Assembly: GCA_023415835.1 (NCBI GenBank)
Contig: JAEZJK010000083.1
Location: 1 to 64,000, forward strand
Length of the DNA stretch: 64,000 bases
Source of the DNA: Bacillota bacterium
Lineage (GTDB): Bacteria > Bacillota > UBA4882 > UBA8346
Direction of reading: 5' to 3'
Positions within the stretch are counted from its first letter, which is position 1; each line of letters opens with the position of its first letter. A model generated the notes under the pieces. It had not been told where the DNA came from. It saw only the letters and a program-made list of their open reading frames with translations, and made no database searches. Of this stretch, positions 51,715-60,536 are shown one piece after another. The position numbers and the translations under genes were made by a program.

Positions 51715-53566
51715 GGTAATAGTGATTGGGGCGGGTCACGCCGGTTGTGAAGCAGCATTCGCAGCTTCTAAAATGGGGCTTCCGACGCTTCTTTTTACTT
51801 TAAATTATAATAATATCGCTTTGATGCCATGCAACCCATCGATCGGAGGCCCAGCTAAAGGCCATTTAGTCCGGGAAATTGACGCCCTGGGAGGGGTAAT
51901 GGGCCGGATTATTGATCGGACTTACCTTCAAATGCGTTTATTAAATACCCAAAAAGGCCCTGCTGTTTGGGCTTTACGGGCACAGGCCGATAAAAATATT
52001 TATCAGCGAGAAATGCTGGTTGAACTGGAAAACCAACCCAATCTCACCATCCGTCAAGCTGAAGTAGATGAGATTTTAGTTGATTCAAAAGGAAGGGTCA
52101 ATGGAGTAAGGATCCGCACCGGGTTAGAATTTATCTCCAAAGCGGTAATCTTGGCTACCGGCACCTTTTTACAGGGAAGGATTTTTATCGGCAAACTTAA
52201 TTATGCTTCGGGACCGATGGGATATCTACCTGCGGTTGGTTTATCCAAATCCTTAACCGAATTGGGCTTGGAATTACGCCGGTTTAAAACCGGCACTCCG
52301 GCCCGGGTCCGCCGCCGGTCGTTAGATTTTAGCAAGATGATCCCCCAACCGGGCGGCTATACCGGGCATGGTTTCTCTTTCTGGGAACCTTGGCAAGTTC
52401 GGCCGGAACATTTATGTTGGCTGACTTATACCCAACCCGAAACCCACCGGATTATCAATGAACATTTAGGGGAAGCCGCTTTATTCAGCGGTGAAATTAC
52501 CGGTGTCGGTCCCCGCTATTGCCCTTCCATCGAGAGCAAATTGCTCCAGTTTCCAGATAAAGATAGGCATCAAGTATTTATTGAACCTGAAGGGGCAGAT
52601 ACCGACGAAATGTATTTGGCTGGCCTTTCTACTAGCCTTCCGGAACCGGTTCAAGAAATATTTTTAAGAACCATCCCAGGCTTAGAGAATTTAGAAATTA
52701 TCCGCCCCGGATATGCTATCGAATATGACTGTCTCCCCGGAGATCAACTAAAACAGACCCTAGAGACTAAAAAAGTACCCGGGCTTTATGCGGCCGGACA
52801 AATTAACGGCAGTTCAGGATATGAAGAAGCCGCCGCCCAAGGGCTAATGGCTGGAATCAACGCCGCCCTTTTATTACAAGGAAAACCGCCGTTAGTTTTA
52901 AAACGTTCCGAAGCTTATATCGGAGTGCTAATTGACGATCTAGTAACCAAAGAAAGCCAAGAACCATATCGGATTTTAACCTCTCGCGCTGAATTCCGCC
53001 TAACCCTTCGTTCGGATAATGCCGATCAAAGGCTTACCCCTTATGGCATCCAAGTTGGCTTAATCAATGGATCGGAAAGCCAAGCATATAAATTTAAATA
53101 TCAACGTATTGGTTATCTTCAAGAGCTTTTTGAAAAAACCGAACTAAATCCCGATGCCAAGGTGCGGCAAATCTTCGCTGAAGATGGGCTTACTGCTCCC
53201 AAGAATAAATTTAGTTTAGCTGAAATTTTGAAACGGCCGGAAATTGACCCTAATTTCCTTAAAAAATTAGCTCCTGGGCTTCAGTTTGTTGAAAGTGACG
53301 CTACTGAAATCAGTATTCGGTACAAGTACCAAGGCTATTTAGAAAAAGAACAAGAGCAAGCAAAGCGCCTTCTTAACCTGGAGAACAAAAAAATACCTGA
53401 GGCAATCGATTATAACTTAGTAGCCAATCTCGCCCGGGAGGCCCGTGAAAAGCTGGCTAAATTCCGCCCTAGCACTTTAGGGCAGGCCTCGCGAATTAGC
53501 GGAATCAATCCGGCAGATATGACTGCATTATTGTTTTATATCGAAAACCAAAAGGAGCGGACATGA
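51698..53566 (+). CDS. mnmG: MnmG (GidA) paralogue 2, canonical
   Basis: The 622-residue protein has the full canonical set: 'VIGAGHAGCEAAFAASKMGL', 'ALMPCNPSIGGPAKGHLVRE', 'YLQMRLLNTQKGPAVWALRA', 'ATGTFLQGRIFIGKLNYASG', 'RRFKTGTPARVRRRSLDFSK', 'PRYCPSIESKLLQFPDK' and 'LTSRAEFRLTLRSDNADQRL'. These are the FAD-binding, catalytic Cys and tRNA-binding segments expected of MnmG. It is the likely working partner of MnmE. ATG at 51698 lies within the 3' end of the first paralogue (overlap 17 nt) and its stop overlaps rsmG (ATGA). Confidence 0.97.
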   Translation: MREQFEVIVIGAGHAGCEAAFAASKMGLPTLLFTLNYNNIALMPCNPSIGGPAKGHLVREIDALGGVMGRIIDRTYLQMRLLNTQKGPAVWALRAQADKNIYQREMLVELENQPNLTIRQAEVDEILVDSKGRVNGVRIRTGLEFISKAVILATGTFLQGRIFIGKLNYASGPMGYLPAVGLSKSLTELGLELRRFKTGTPARVRRRSLDFSKMIPQPGGYTGHGFSFWEPWQVRPEHLCWLTYTQPETHRIINEHLGEAALFSGEITGVGPRYCPSIESKLLQFPDKDRHQVFIEPEGADTDEMYLAGLSTSLPEPVQEIFLRTIPGLENLEIIRPGYAIEYDCLPGDQLKQTLETKKVPGLYAAGQINGSSGYEEAAAQGLMAGINAALLLQGKPPLVLKRSEAYIGVLIDDLVTKESQEPYRILTSRAEFRLTLRSDNADQRLTPYGIQVGLINGSESQAYKFKYQRIGYLQELFEKTELNPDAKVRQIFAEDGLTAPKNKFSLAEILKRPEIDPNFLKKLAPGLQFVESDATEISIRYKYQGYLEKEQEQAKRLLNLENKKIPEAIDYNLVANLAREAREKLAKFRPSTLGQASRISGINPADMTALLFYIENQKERT

Positions 53567-54279
53567 ACAGCGCTGGATACGATCTTTCAACCCTACTTAA
53601 AGAACTTGCCAACATTACTGATGACCAATTGAAACAGTTAATTGAATTTATTCAAATACTATTAACTGCCAATCAAACCACTAATCTCACTGCGATTACT
53701 GATTTTGATGAAGCTATGGTGAAACACATATACGATTCCCTATTAATTATGGCTATCCCGGAATTCCAATCAGCAAACAACATCATCGATGTAGGCAGCG
53801 GAGGGGGAATACCAAGTATTCCGTTGGCCATATGTAATCCTGAAAAGAAAATTGTTTCCTTGGAAGCTACCCAAAAGAAAATTAATTTCCAAACTGAAGC
53901 CATCCGATGCTTGGAATTAAAAAACCTCCTTCCTATTTGGGGACGGGCTGAAGAATTGGCTAAACATACAAGCCACCGCGAACAATACGATTTAGCAATT
54001 GCTCGTGCGGTAGCCCCCTTAAATATTCTTGCCGAGCTGACCATACCATTTGTTAAATTACAAGGAGAAGCATTATTTTATAAAGGCAAGGAAGCCGAGA
54101 ACGAACTTGCCAAAGGAGAACACGCAGTTAAAATTTTAGGTGCCGAATTTTCAGGGATCAAATCCTTTACCCTTCCCTGCAATTTTGGTTCAAGAGTAAT
54201 AATTACTTTCCAAAAAAAGCAGACGACCCCTTCAACTTACCCCCGTAAACCCGGTATCCCCACAAAAAAACCACTTTAA
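53563..54279 (+). CDS. rsmG: RsmG, 16S rRNA (guanine-527-N7)-methyltransferase
   Basis: A 238-residue protein has 'LLTANQTTNLTAITDFDEAM' (RsmG N-terminal N-L-T-A-I) and SAM motif 'IIDVGSGGGIPSIPLAICNP', with 'IARAVAPLNILAELTIPFVK' near the C-terminus. Loss of RsmG gives low-level streptomycin resistance in other species. It overlaps mnmG by 4 nt, the conserved gid operon order. Confidence 0.96.
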   Translation: MNSAGYDLSTLLKELANITDDQLKQLIEFIQILLTANQTTNLTAITDFDEAMVKHIYDSLLIMAIPEFQSANNIIDVGSGGGIPSIPLAICNPEKKIVSLEATQKKINFQTEAIRCLELKNLLPIWGRAEELAKHTSHREQYDLAIARAVAPLNILAELTIPFVKLQGEALFYKGKEAENELAKGEHAVKILGAEFSGIKSFTLPCNFGSRVIITFQKKQTTPSTYPRKPGIPTKKPL

Positions 54280-54519
54280 AGGGAGATCCGGATCTTCGAT
54301 TAAGAAAGTTGAGTTATTAAGAAGGAAGATCATACTCCATCTCGAAAAGATTAAGAATAGCCCGAAGGAAAAAGGTGAACAATGGTGAAACGCTCATCCA
54401 AAAAATCATTGGAAATATTACGAAAAAGAGCATATGAATTGTTGAACACCGAACTGGAAACGCTTCGGAGCCATCCCAATTATGAAACCATAAGGGGTTG
54501 GAGGGAGGAAGGTTTAAGT

Positions 54520-55281
54520 ATGGGAAAAGTTATTGCGATCGCCAATCAAAAAGGTGGTGTAGGTAAAACCACCACTGCTGTTAATCTAGGGACCTGTTTG
54601 GCTCAGAACAAGCGCAAAGTATTAGTCATTGATCATGACCCTCAAGGCAACTCAACCAGTGGGATTGGATTAAAAAAGGGTGAAATCAAGAAGTGTATTT
54701 ACGATGTTCTCATCAATGAAATCCCCCTGGAAGAAGTGCTAATTCAAACCCAAGTTGAAAACTTGAAGATGGCACCGGCTACTATTAGGTTGGCTGGGGC
54801 TGAAGCTGAATTAGTAGGGATGATGGCTCGGGATCAAAGGCTCAAACGGGCTATTGAACCAATTAAAAAAGATTTCGATTACATTTTAATTGATTGCCCG
54901 CCTTCTCTCGGCAATTTAACCATTAATTCGCTAGCGGCTTCAGACTCAATCATTGTTCCGATTCAATGCGAATACTACGCTTTAGAAGGGCTTAGCCAGT
55001 TAATGAAAACGATTCAACTGGTTCAAAAATACTCCAACCCCGACTTACAAATAGAAGGCGTCATCTTGACCATGTATGATAATCGTACTAATCTTTCTTC
55101 GCAGGTCACCGACGAGGTGCGCCGTTATTTCCAAGACAAAGTTTATCGGACAATAATCCCGAGGAACATTCGCCTCAGCGAAGCCCCCAGCTTTGGCTTG
55201 CCGATTACGTTATACGATGAAAAATCAAAAGGCGCCGAGGCGTATATTGAGCTAGCAAAGGAAGTGATGGCTAATGAATAA
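54520..55281 (+). CDS. parA: ParA/Soj chromosome-partitioning ATPase
   Basis: The 253-residue core starts 'MGKVIAIANQKGGVGKTTTA', with the deviant Walker A K-G-G-V-G-K-T-T, followed by 'VIDHDPQGNSTSGIG' and 'YILIDCPPSLGNLTINSLAA'. The ATG at 54520 has GGAGG/GGAAGG upstream and gives the usual Soj length. The same frame is open 46 codons further to an ATG at 54382 which itself has AAGGTG, giving an acidic and basic helical extension of unknown value; both starts may be used. It overlaps parB by 8 nt. Confidence 0.92.
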   Translation: MGKVIAIANQKGGVGKTTTAVNLGTCLAQNKRKVLVIDHDPQGNSTSGIGLKKGEIKKCIYDVLINEIPLEEVLIQTQVENLKMAPATIRLAGAEAELVGMMARDQRLKRAIEPIKKDFDYILIDCPPSLGNLTINSLAASDSIIVPIQCEYYALEGLSQLMKTIQLVQKYSNPDLQIEGVILTMYDNRTNLSSQVTDEVRRYFQDKVYRTIIPRNIRLSEAPSFGLPITLYDEKSKGAEAYIELAKEVMANE

Positions 55282-56149
55282 AAATCGGGGCCTTGGGAAA
55301 GGCTTGGGCGCGTTAATCCCCGAACTGGAAGAAGAAAACCTTGATGCTCAACAAGTAGTCAACATTGATTTAATAGTGCCCAATCCATATCAGCCTCGTA
55401 AAGAATTTTCCGATGAAAAACTTAATGAACTTGCAGAATCAATTCGGATTCACGGCGTGATCCAGCCCTTATTAGTCCGGGAGTATCAAAGCAAGTACCA
55501 ATTAATTGCCGGAGAGCGAAGGTTAAGGGCATCCAAACTAGTTGGGCTAACCGAAGTGCCAATTGTCATCAGAGAGATGACCGATCAAATAATGATGGAA
55601 GTCGCTTTGGTTGAAAACCTTCAACGGGAAGACTTAAATCCGATCGAAGAAGCTGAAGCTTATCGTCGCTTGATGGATGAATTTAAATTGACCCAAGATG
55701 AAATAGCTAAAAGAGTTGGACGTAGCCGCCCAGCAATTGCCAATACACTCCGGTTACTTAATTTACCTTCGGTAGTCCAATCCGATCTAGCCAAAGGCAC
55801 CCTTACCATGGGGCACGCGAGGCCATTATTGAGCTTAAAAACAGCTGAGGAACAAATTCAGGTTTGGCAAACCATCCAAACCGATCAACTTTCGGTGAGG
55901 CAAACGGAAGAATTGATCAGGACAATAATCGATCCAACCAATGTTTCACGTGAAACTAAAAAGCCAAACCAAAAATCTGACACGAAAACCAGTCGTGATC
56001 CAAACCTAACCGAAATAGAAGACGAACTACAGCTTTCTTTGGGGACTAAAGTACTCATTAAACCTTCGGGAGTTGGAGGTAAAATTGAAATAAATTATTA
56101 TTCCAATGAAGATTTTGAAAGGCTTTATGAAAGATTGATTCAAGATTAA
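55274..56149 (+). CDS. parB: ParB/Spo0J chromosome-partitioning CTPase and DNA-binding protein
   Basis: The 291-residue ParB has the CTP-binding motifs 'IRIHGVIQPLLVREYQ' and 'YQLIAGERRLRASKLVGL', then 'ENLQREDLNPIEEAEAYRRL', the helix-turn-helix 'TQDEIAKRVGRSRPAIANTL' and the C-terminal dimer domain. It loads on parS and slides as a clamp. Two parS sites lie here: one inside this gene (55942-55957) and one just after it (56176-56191). Confidence 0.97.
   Translation: MNKNRGLGKGLGALIPELEEENLDAQQVVNIDLIVPNPYQPRKEFSDEKLNELAESIRIHGVIQPLLVREYQSKYQLIAGERRLRASKLVGLTEVPIVIREMTDQIMMEVALVENLQREDLNPIEEAEAYRRLMDEFKLTQDEIAKRVGRSRPAIANTLRLLNLPSVVQSDLAKGTLTMGHARPLLSLKTAEEQIQVWQTIQTDQLSVRQTEELIRTIIDPTNVSRETKKPNQKSDTKTSRDPNLTEIEDELQLSLGTKVLIKPSGVGGKIEINYYSNEDFERLYERLIQD
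55942..55957. promoter_or_regulatory. parS site 1 (inside parB)
   Basis: TGTTTCACGTGAAACT matches the parS consensus TGTTNCACGTGAAACA at all but the last base. It is within the parB reading frame. Confidence 0.9.
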
Positions 56150-56173
56150 AAGGTCTAGTAAAGGCCTTTTTTA
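56149..56173 (+). terminator. Terminator behind parB
   Basis: AAAGGTC and GGCCTTT pair (one G-U) with a short loop and end in a run of T. It overlaps the last base of the parB stop. Confidence 0.65.
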
Positions 56174-56175
56174 TC

Positions 56176-56191
56176 TGTTTCACGTGAAACA
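56176..56191. promoter_or_regulatory. parS site 2 (downstream of parB)
   Basis: TGTTTCACGTGAAACA is a perfect 16-bp palindrome matching the parS consensus exactly. It lies 27 nt after the parB stop. Confidence 0.95.
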
Positions 56192-56273
56192 AAGTAGTTG
56201 ATCGGAAATAGGTAATAGAGTGGCTGGTTTAGTTTTTCTAGTATCCACCTTTGTTAGTTGCCAATAAGTAGTT

Positions 56274-56340
56274 GTCGTTGATTTCCAATTGACCCATGTG
56301 AAGCTACGAAAATAGGATTGACGTGGATCGACATGCTTCG
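56274..56340 (+). repeat. Dispersed intergenic repeat, copy B
   Basis: It reads GATTTCCAATTGACCCATGT and ends GGATTGACGTGGATCGAC. It is the closest match to copy A (which is in the opposite orientation) and lies between parB and larB. Its left arm has diverged (GTCGTTGA in place of CACGTCAA), so the terminal inverted repeat is imperfect here. Confidence 0.75.
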
Positions 56341-56387
56341 TTTTCTAGATAGGAAATAAGAGAGTGATCATCAAAATGGAGAACTAT

Positions 56388-57137
56388 ATGGATAAAGACA
56401 TATTAAAATCATGGTTGGCTTCTGTAGCTAACGGAGAAATATCCCCAGAAGAGGCTGTAGAAAAATTTGCCGGTTTTCCATACCGAGATTTGGGATTTGC
56501 TAAAGTTGATACTCAAAGGTGTATCAGGAACGGAAATGCGGAGGTTATTTATTGCCCCGGTAAAGAACCGGAACAAGTTGTTCAAATTTTTCAAGCATTA
56601 GCGGAACAATCCCAAAATGTAATGGCTACTCGAGCCAATCGAAACCTCTATCAAAAAGTAAAAACTAAATTGCCTGGCGTTCAGTATTTTGAAAAGGCGA
56701 GAATTATTGCCCTTTGGCGTAATCAAACCAAAACATCAGGGAGGATCGGGGTAATTTCGGCAGGCACAGCTGATCTGAAAGTTGCCGAAGAAGCTGCGAT
56801 CACCGCTGAAATTTTGGGTAGTAATGTTAATCGGATTTACGATGTTGGGGTTGCCGGGATTCATCGTTTGTTTGACCAACAAGAAGCAATTAATAATTGC
56901 CGGGTTTTGATTGTAGTGGCTGGAATGGAAGGGGCTTTGGCCAGTGTGGTTGGAGGGTTGGTTAATAAACCGGTCATTGCCGTACCTACTAGTATCGGGT
57001 ATGGTGCTAACTTTAAAGGTTTGGCTCCTTTGCTTAGCATGTTGAATTCTTGTGCTAGTGGAATAGCTGTGGTCAATATTGATAATGGTTTTGGTGCCGG
57101 GGTAATGGCGCATCGCATCAATTTGTTGGGGGAGTAA
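56388..57137 (+). CDS. larB: LarB, nickel-pincer cofactor biosynthesis (carboxylase)
   Basis: The 249-residue protein (from ATG 56388 after GGAG) has the LarB/PurE-like core: 'IGVISAGTADLKVAEEAAIT', 'YDVGVAGIHRLF' and 'VVAGMEGALASVVGGLVNKP', with 'AVPTSIGYGANFKGLAPLLS' near the end. LarB carboxylates nicotinic acid adenine dinucleotide, the first step of the nickel-pincer nucleotide cofactor. larC follows by 2 nt. larE and a lactate-racemase-like apoenzyme are not in the window. Confidence 0.95.
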   Translation: MDKDILKSWLASVANGEISPEEAVEKFAGFPYRDLGFAKVDTQRCIRNGNAEVIYCPGKEPEQVVQIFQALAEQSQNVMATRANRNLYQKVKTKLPGVQYFEKARIIALWRNQTKTSGRIGVISAGTADLKVAEEAAITAEILGSNVNRIYDVGVAGIHRLFDQQEAINNCRVLIVVAGMEGALASVVGGLVNKPVIAVPTSIGYGANFKGLAPLLSMLNSCASGIAVVNIDNGFGAGVMAHRINLLGE

Positions 57138-57139
57138 AA

Positions 57140-58324
57140 ATGGGTGTTGCATACCTGGACTGTAATGCGGGAATCAGTGGCAATATGTTTCTGGGCGCCC
57201 TTATTGATCTGGGGTTTCCAGTGGAAACAATAAAAGAAGAACTACGAAAACTACCATTATCGCTTCCCGATATTAAGTCTCAAAAGGTTTCCAGAAAAGG
57301 GATCGCTGCTACCTGGTTTGATACGGAATTGGTTCATGAACATCACCATCGTCATTTGGCTCAAATTGTCGACATTATCAGTAAAGCGGGTTATTCAAAA
57401 ACGGTTACTTATAATGCGGTTAAATGTTTTCAGAACTTGGCTGAAGCTGAGGCGAAAATACACGGGGTTTCAACGGAAGAAATTCACTTTCATGAGGTTG
57501 GAGCGGTCGACGCTATAGTCGATATAGTCGGGGCTTGCCTCGGAATTGAATTTTTTCAACTTAATCAATTGATAACCTCTCCGGTTCGGGTAGGTTTTGG
57601 GACGGTTAAGTGCGCCCACGGGGAAATTCCACTCCCTGCTCCGGCTGCTTTAGAATTGCTAAGGGGTTTTAATATCTTTGGAGGGGAATACGAAGGTGAA
57701 TGGACTACTCCTACCGGAGCTGCAATTTTAAAAACTTTCGCTAACCCTTCTAATTACATGCCCCAAATTAAATTAGAGCGGATCGGGTATGGCGCGGGAA
57801 CAGCTGATCGAGAAATTCCTAATGTGCATCGAATTATGCTAGGAACCCCTTATCAAGTAGAACAGAAAGATTGCCAAGCCATACTAGAAACAAATATAGA
57901 TGACCTTAATCCTGAAATATATGGGTTTTTAGGTGATCTTTTATTAAAAAATGGCGCCCGTGACTTTTATTTCACCTCAATTTACATGAAAAAAGGGCGG
58001 CCTGGAATTTTGGTTACAGTGATTGCTCCGCCAGAGAATGTTCCGCAGATCGAAGAGGTTTTATTTAATCAAACCTCAACTCTGGGTATTCGAAAATATT
58101 TAGTTGAAAGGCATTGCTTAAACCGAGACTATCAAACGGTTGATCTTAAGGGTTGTAGAATACGAATTAAAACTGCTTTACGAAACGGGGAAATCATTAA
58201 ATTTGCCCCTGAATATAACGATTGTTTACTAGCTGCCGAGAGGTTAAACCAACCCTTAAAAGAAATCTATGATGAAGCTAATTTTCAATTCCGAAAAATA
58301 TATTACAATGAAGGAAGCTGTTAA
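57140..58324 (+). CDS. larC: LarC, nickel insertion protein
   Basis: The 394-residue protein starts 'MGVAYLDCNAGISGNMFLGA' and shows the LarC motifs 'LVHEHHHRHLAQIVDII' (His-rich metal segment), 'HFHEVGAVDAIVDIVGACLG', 'EYEGEWTTPTGAAILKTFAN' and 'ETNIDDLNPEIYGFLGDLLL'. It is read as one frame without the programmed frameshift known in Lactobacillus larC. It inserts nickel into the pincer nucleotide. Confidence 0.95.
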   Translation: MGVAYLDCNAGISGNMFLGALIDLGFPVETIKEELRKLPLSLPDIKSQKVSRKGIAATWFDTELVHEHHHRHLAQIVDIISKAGYSKTVTYNAVKCFQNLAEAEAKIHGVSTEEIHFHEVGAVDAIVDIVGACLGIEFFQLNQLITSPVRVGFGTVKCAHGEIPLPAPAALELLRGFNIFGGEYEGEWTTPTGAAILKTFANPSNYMPQIKLERIGYGAGTADREIPNVHRIMLGTPYQVEQKDCQAILETNIDDLNPEIYGFLGDLLLKNGARDFYFTSIYMKKGRPGILVTVIAPPENVPQIEEVLFNQTSTLGIRKYLVERHCLNRDYQTVDLKGCRIRIKTALRNGEIIKFAPEYNDCLLAAERLNQPLKEIYDEANFQFRKIYYNEGSC

Positions 58325-58428
58325 TTTACGGTGAATTAAATATGAGTGTCTATAATCACCGGCCTGATCGCTTAATTTTGAATTAATTTACCAGGCCTTG
58401 AATGTTATTCTGGAAGGGAGTTACCCAA

Positions 58429-58929
58429 ATGGACTTGGCGGTAATTAATCAATGGTGTCAAAATAATTTATGGTTATTATTAACCATTAATTTCGTTTTA
58501 ACCCTTGAAGTTTTGGTTCTTTTTATAGCTACTCATAAACGTTTGGAACGATATCGGAATCTTTTTAAGGGAAATGAAGATCGTGACTTGGAAACGGTAT
58601 TGGTGAATTTATCCGATAAATCACATCTCTTTAATACTAATCTAACTAAGTTAGAAGAACGAGTGTCCAGTAATGAAGTTGGTGAGGAAACACACCTCCA
58701 AAATTGGGCGCTAATTCGTTTTAAAGCTTTCCAAAATACCGGTAGCGATCAGAGTTTTGCTTTAGCGTTATTAGATGCTGCAGGTGATGGAGTTGTACTA
58801 AGCAGCCTCTTTGGTAGGGAAGAATCTAGAGTATACTGTAAACCCGTAGAACACGGGCAATCAATTTATCCGCTTACCGAAGAGGAGAAGGAAGCAATTA
58901 CGACTGCTTTAGGAAAAGCTAAAAAGTGA
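58429..58929 (+). CDS. DUF4446 family membrane-anchored protein
   Basis: A 166-residue protein with one N-terminal membrane segment ('NLWLLLTINFVLTLEVLVLF'), a short coiled region and the DUF4446 core 'LIRFKAFQNTGSDQSFALAL', then 'LDAAGDGVVLSSLFGREESR', 'VYCKPVEHGQSIYPLTEEEK'. Homologues lie near parB or mre genes in many Bacillota but function is unknown. Start at 58429, after GGAAGGGAG. Confidence 0.85.
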   Translation: MDLAVINQWCQNNLWLLLTINFVLTLEVLVLFIATHKRLERYRNLFKGNEDRDLETVLVNLSDKSHLFNTNLTKLEERVSSNEVGEETHLQNWALIRFKAFQNTGSDQSFALALLDAAGDGVVLSSLFGREESRVYCKPVEHGQSIYPLTEEEKEAITTALGKAKK

Positions 58930-59061
58930 AAAAAATAAATAGATGTTGGAATTTGGCAGGAAAATGAAAATTATATGTCGAATAGTTTAATTTACCATTA
59001 AAAATTCTAAACTCCAAGAGTTGCACATAAGTTTTTTGTTTCATGGAGGTGTCTTTACCCC

Positions 59062-60024
59062 TTGAATAAGATTAAAAAGTACATAAAACATAAGTGCGGA
59101 AAAGGGTTTACTTTTTTAGTCGTTCCAAATTCGTCAGGAGCAGTCCGTAGTTGCGCAATTCCTTTTTCAGCGGCTCTACTAATCTTTGGAATTATAATAT
59201 TTAACATTTATATCTTTGTCGGATATACGGCTCAAATCTGGAAAATTCAGCAATTCCGGCATGAGATTAAGGTTAAAAATACCCGGATTTCTAAATTGGA
59301 AAAAGAACAACGGGAAGTCCAACCTACATTAAAACGTAGTTACCAGATTGCTGCCGAACTTAGCCGTCTCAAGGTGGAAAGGGAAAAACTCTTGAGTACT
59401 TGGAAATCTATTCAGCAAAAAGGGGGGCGAATTGTCTCCACCACCAGCCGGGGAGTGGTTTTTCGGCCTAGGCCTTATACAATTAATTCGATTGAGCAAA
59501 AACCCACGGAAATTAAGACTGAATTAATGGAGCTACAAAATAATTTAGAACAAATTGATGAATTTATCAAAGCTGAACAAGAATCCCAACGCGAATTGTT
59601 AGGTGATTTTCTGGCATATGAAACTAAATTAGACCATACTCCTTCCATTTGGCCGGTTTCCTCCTTTATTATATCTGGGTTTGGGACGCGGTTCCATCCG
59701 GTGCACCATCGGTATATCACTCATACCGGTGTTGATTTAAAAGCCGGATATGGTACAAAAGTAAAAGCGGCTGCTGATGGAGTTGTGGAGTTTGCCGGTT
59801 ATCAAAGCGGTTATGGATATACGGTCATAATTAATCATGATTATGGTTATAAGACATTGTACGCTCATAATTCAAAATTATTAGTGACTAAAGGACAAAA
59901 GGTAACTAAAGGCCAAAAAGTAACTTTCTCTGGGAATAGCGGTGTTAGTACCGGGCCTCATTTGCATTATGAAGTAAGGATTAATAATGTTCCAATAAAT
60001 CCAGTAATGTTTTTAAAGAATTAA
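59062..60024 (+). CDS. M23-family (LytM) metallopeptidase, membrane anchored
   Basis: A 320-residue protein has an N-terminal membrane helix (about residues 33-55), a long coiled coil ('RISKLEKEQREVQPTLKRSY' and 'ELMELQNNLEQIDEFIKAEQ') and a C-terminal M23 domain with zinc ligands H and D in 'HHRYITHTGVDLKA' and H-x-H in 'STGPHLHYEVRINN'. This is the usual layout of the peptidoglycan hydrolase encoded next to bactofilins. The TTG start follows GGAGGTG. The bactofilin gene starts 14 nt downstream. Confidence 0.93.
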   Translation: MNKIKKYIKHKCGKGFTFLVVPNSSGAVRSCAIPFSAALLIFGIIIFNIYIFVGYTAQIWKIQQFRHEIKVKNTRISKLEKEQREVQPTLKRSYQIAAELSRLKVEREKLLSTWKSIQQKGGRIVSTTSRGVVFRPRPYTINSIEQKPTEIKTELMELQNNLEQIDEFIKAEQESQRELLGDFLAYETKLDHTPSIWPVSSFIISGFGTRFHPVHHRYITHTGVDLKAGYGTKVKAAADGVVEFAGYQSGYGYTVIINHDYGYKTLYAHNSKLLVTKGQKVTKGQKVTFSGNSGVSTGPHLHYEVRINNVPINPVMFLKN

Positions 60025-60038
60025 CGGGGGAGGTCAAC

Positions 60039-60479
60039 ATGATTTCAAAAGTTAAAGAGGTTCCAACTACAAGCATGAGAAAGGTTGACACAGTAATCGG
60101 CAAAGAATCCAGTTTTAAAGGTAATTTAGAAGCTCCCGGCGGTTCGGTTAGAATCGATGGCTATTTTGAAGGGGAATTACACATCGGTGGGGACTTGATT
60201 GTTGGCGAAGGTGGTATTGTAGTAGGAAATTTGGTTGCCAAAAATGTCATTGTCGCAGGAGAAATCAAAGGGACAATTGAGGCCCGTGGCAAGATGGAAT
60301 TAGCTCCATCCGCTAAAGTTATCGGCGATTCAAAAATGATTACTTTAGTCGTTGAAGATGGCGCTTTTTTACAAGGGATGTGCGCCCCCTTACCCAAAGG
60401 GGATTTAAAAGAACGGGGCAAAGTGCTTCGAGTGGATACTATAGAAGAAGTAGCAGCAGTTAAAGTAAAAACTCCTTAA
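60039..60479 (+). CDS. Bactofilin
   Basis: A 146-residue protein has the bactofilin beta-helix core: 'VIGKESSFKGNLEAPGGSVR', 'IDGYFEGELHIGGDLIVGEG', 'GIVVGNLVAKNVIVAGEIKG' and 'TIEARGKMELAPSAKVIGDS'. Bactofilins polymerise into filaments and localise cell-wall enzymes; the M23 peptidase upstream is the expected partner. The terminator at 60468 overlaps its stop. Confidence 0.95.
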   Translation: MISKVKEVPTTSMRKVDTVIGKESSFKGNLEAPGGSVRIDGYFEGELHIGGDLIVGEGGIVVGNLVAKNVIVAGEIKGTIEARGKMELAPSAKVIGDSKMITLVVEDGAFLQGMCAPLPKGDLKERGKVLRVDTIEEVAAVKVKTP

Positions 60480-60495
60480 ATAGGGAGTTTTTTTA
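60468..60495 (+). terminator. Terminator of the M23-bactofilin operon
   Basis: AAAACTCC and GGAGTTTT pair over 8 bp with an eight-base loop, followed by T. It overlaps the last codons of the bactofilin gene. Confidence 0.8.
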
Positions 60496-60536
60496 TTCGG
60501 CCAATAATGAATTAATCATCATAAAAGGGAAATATT

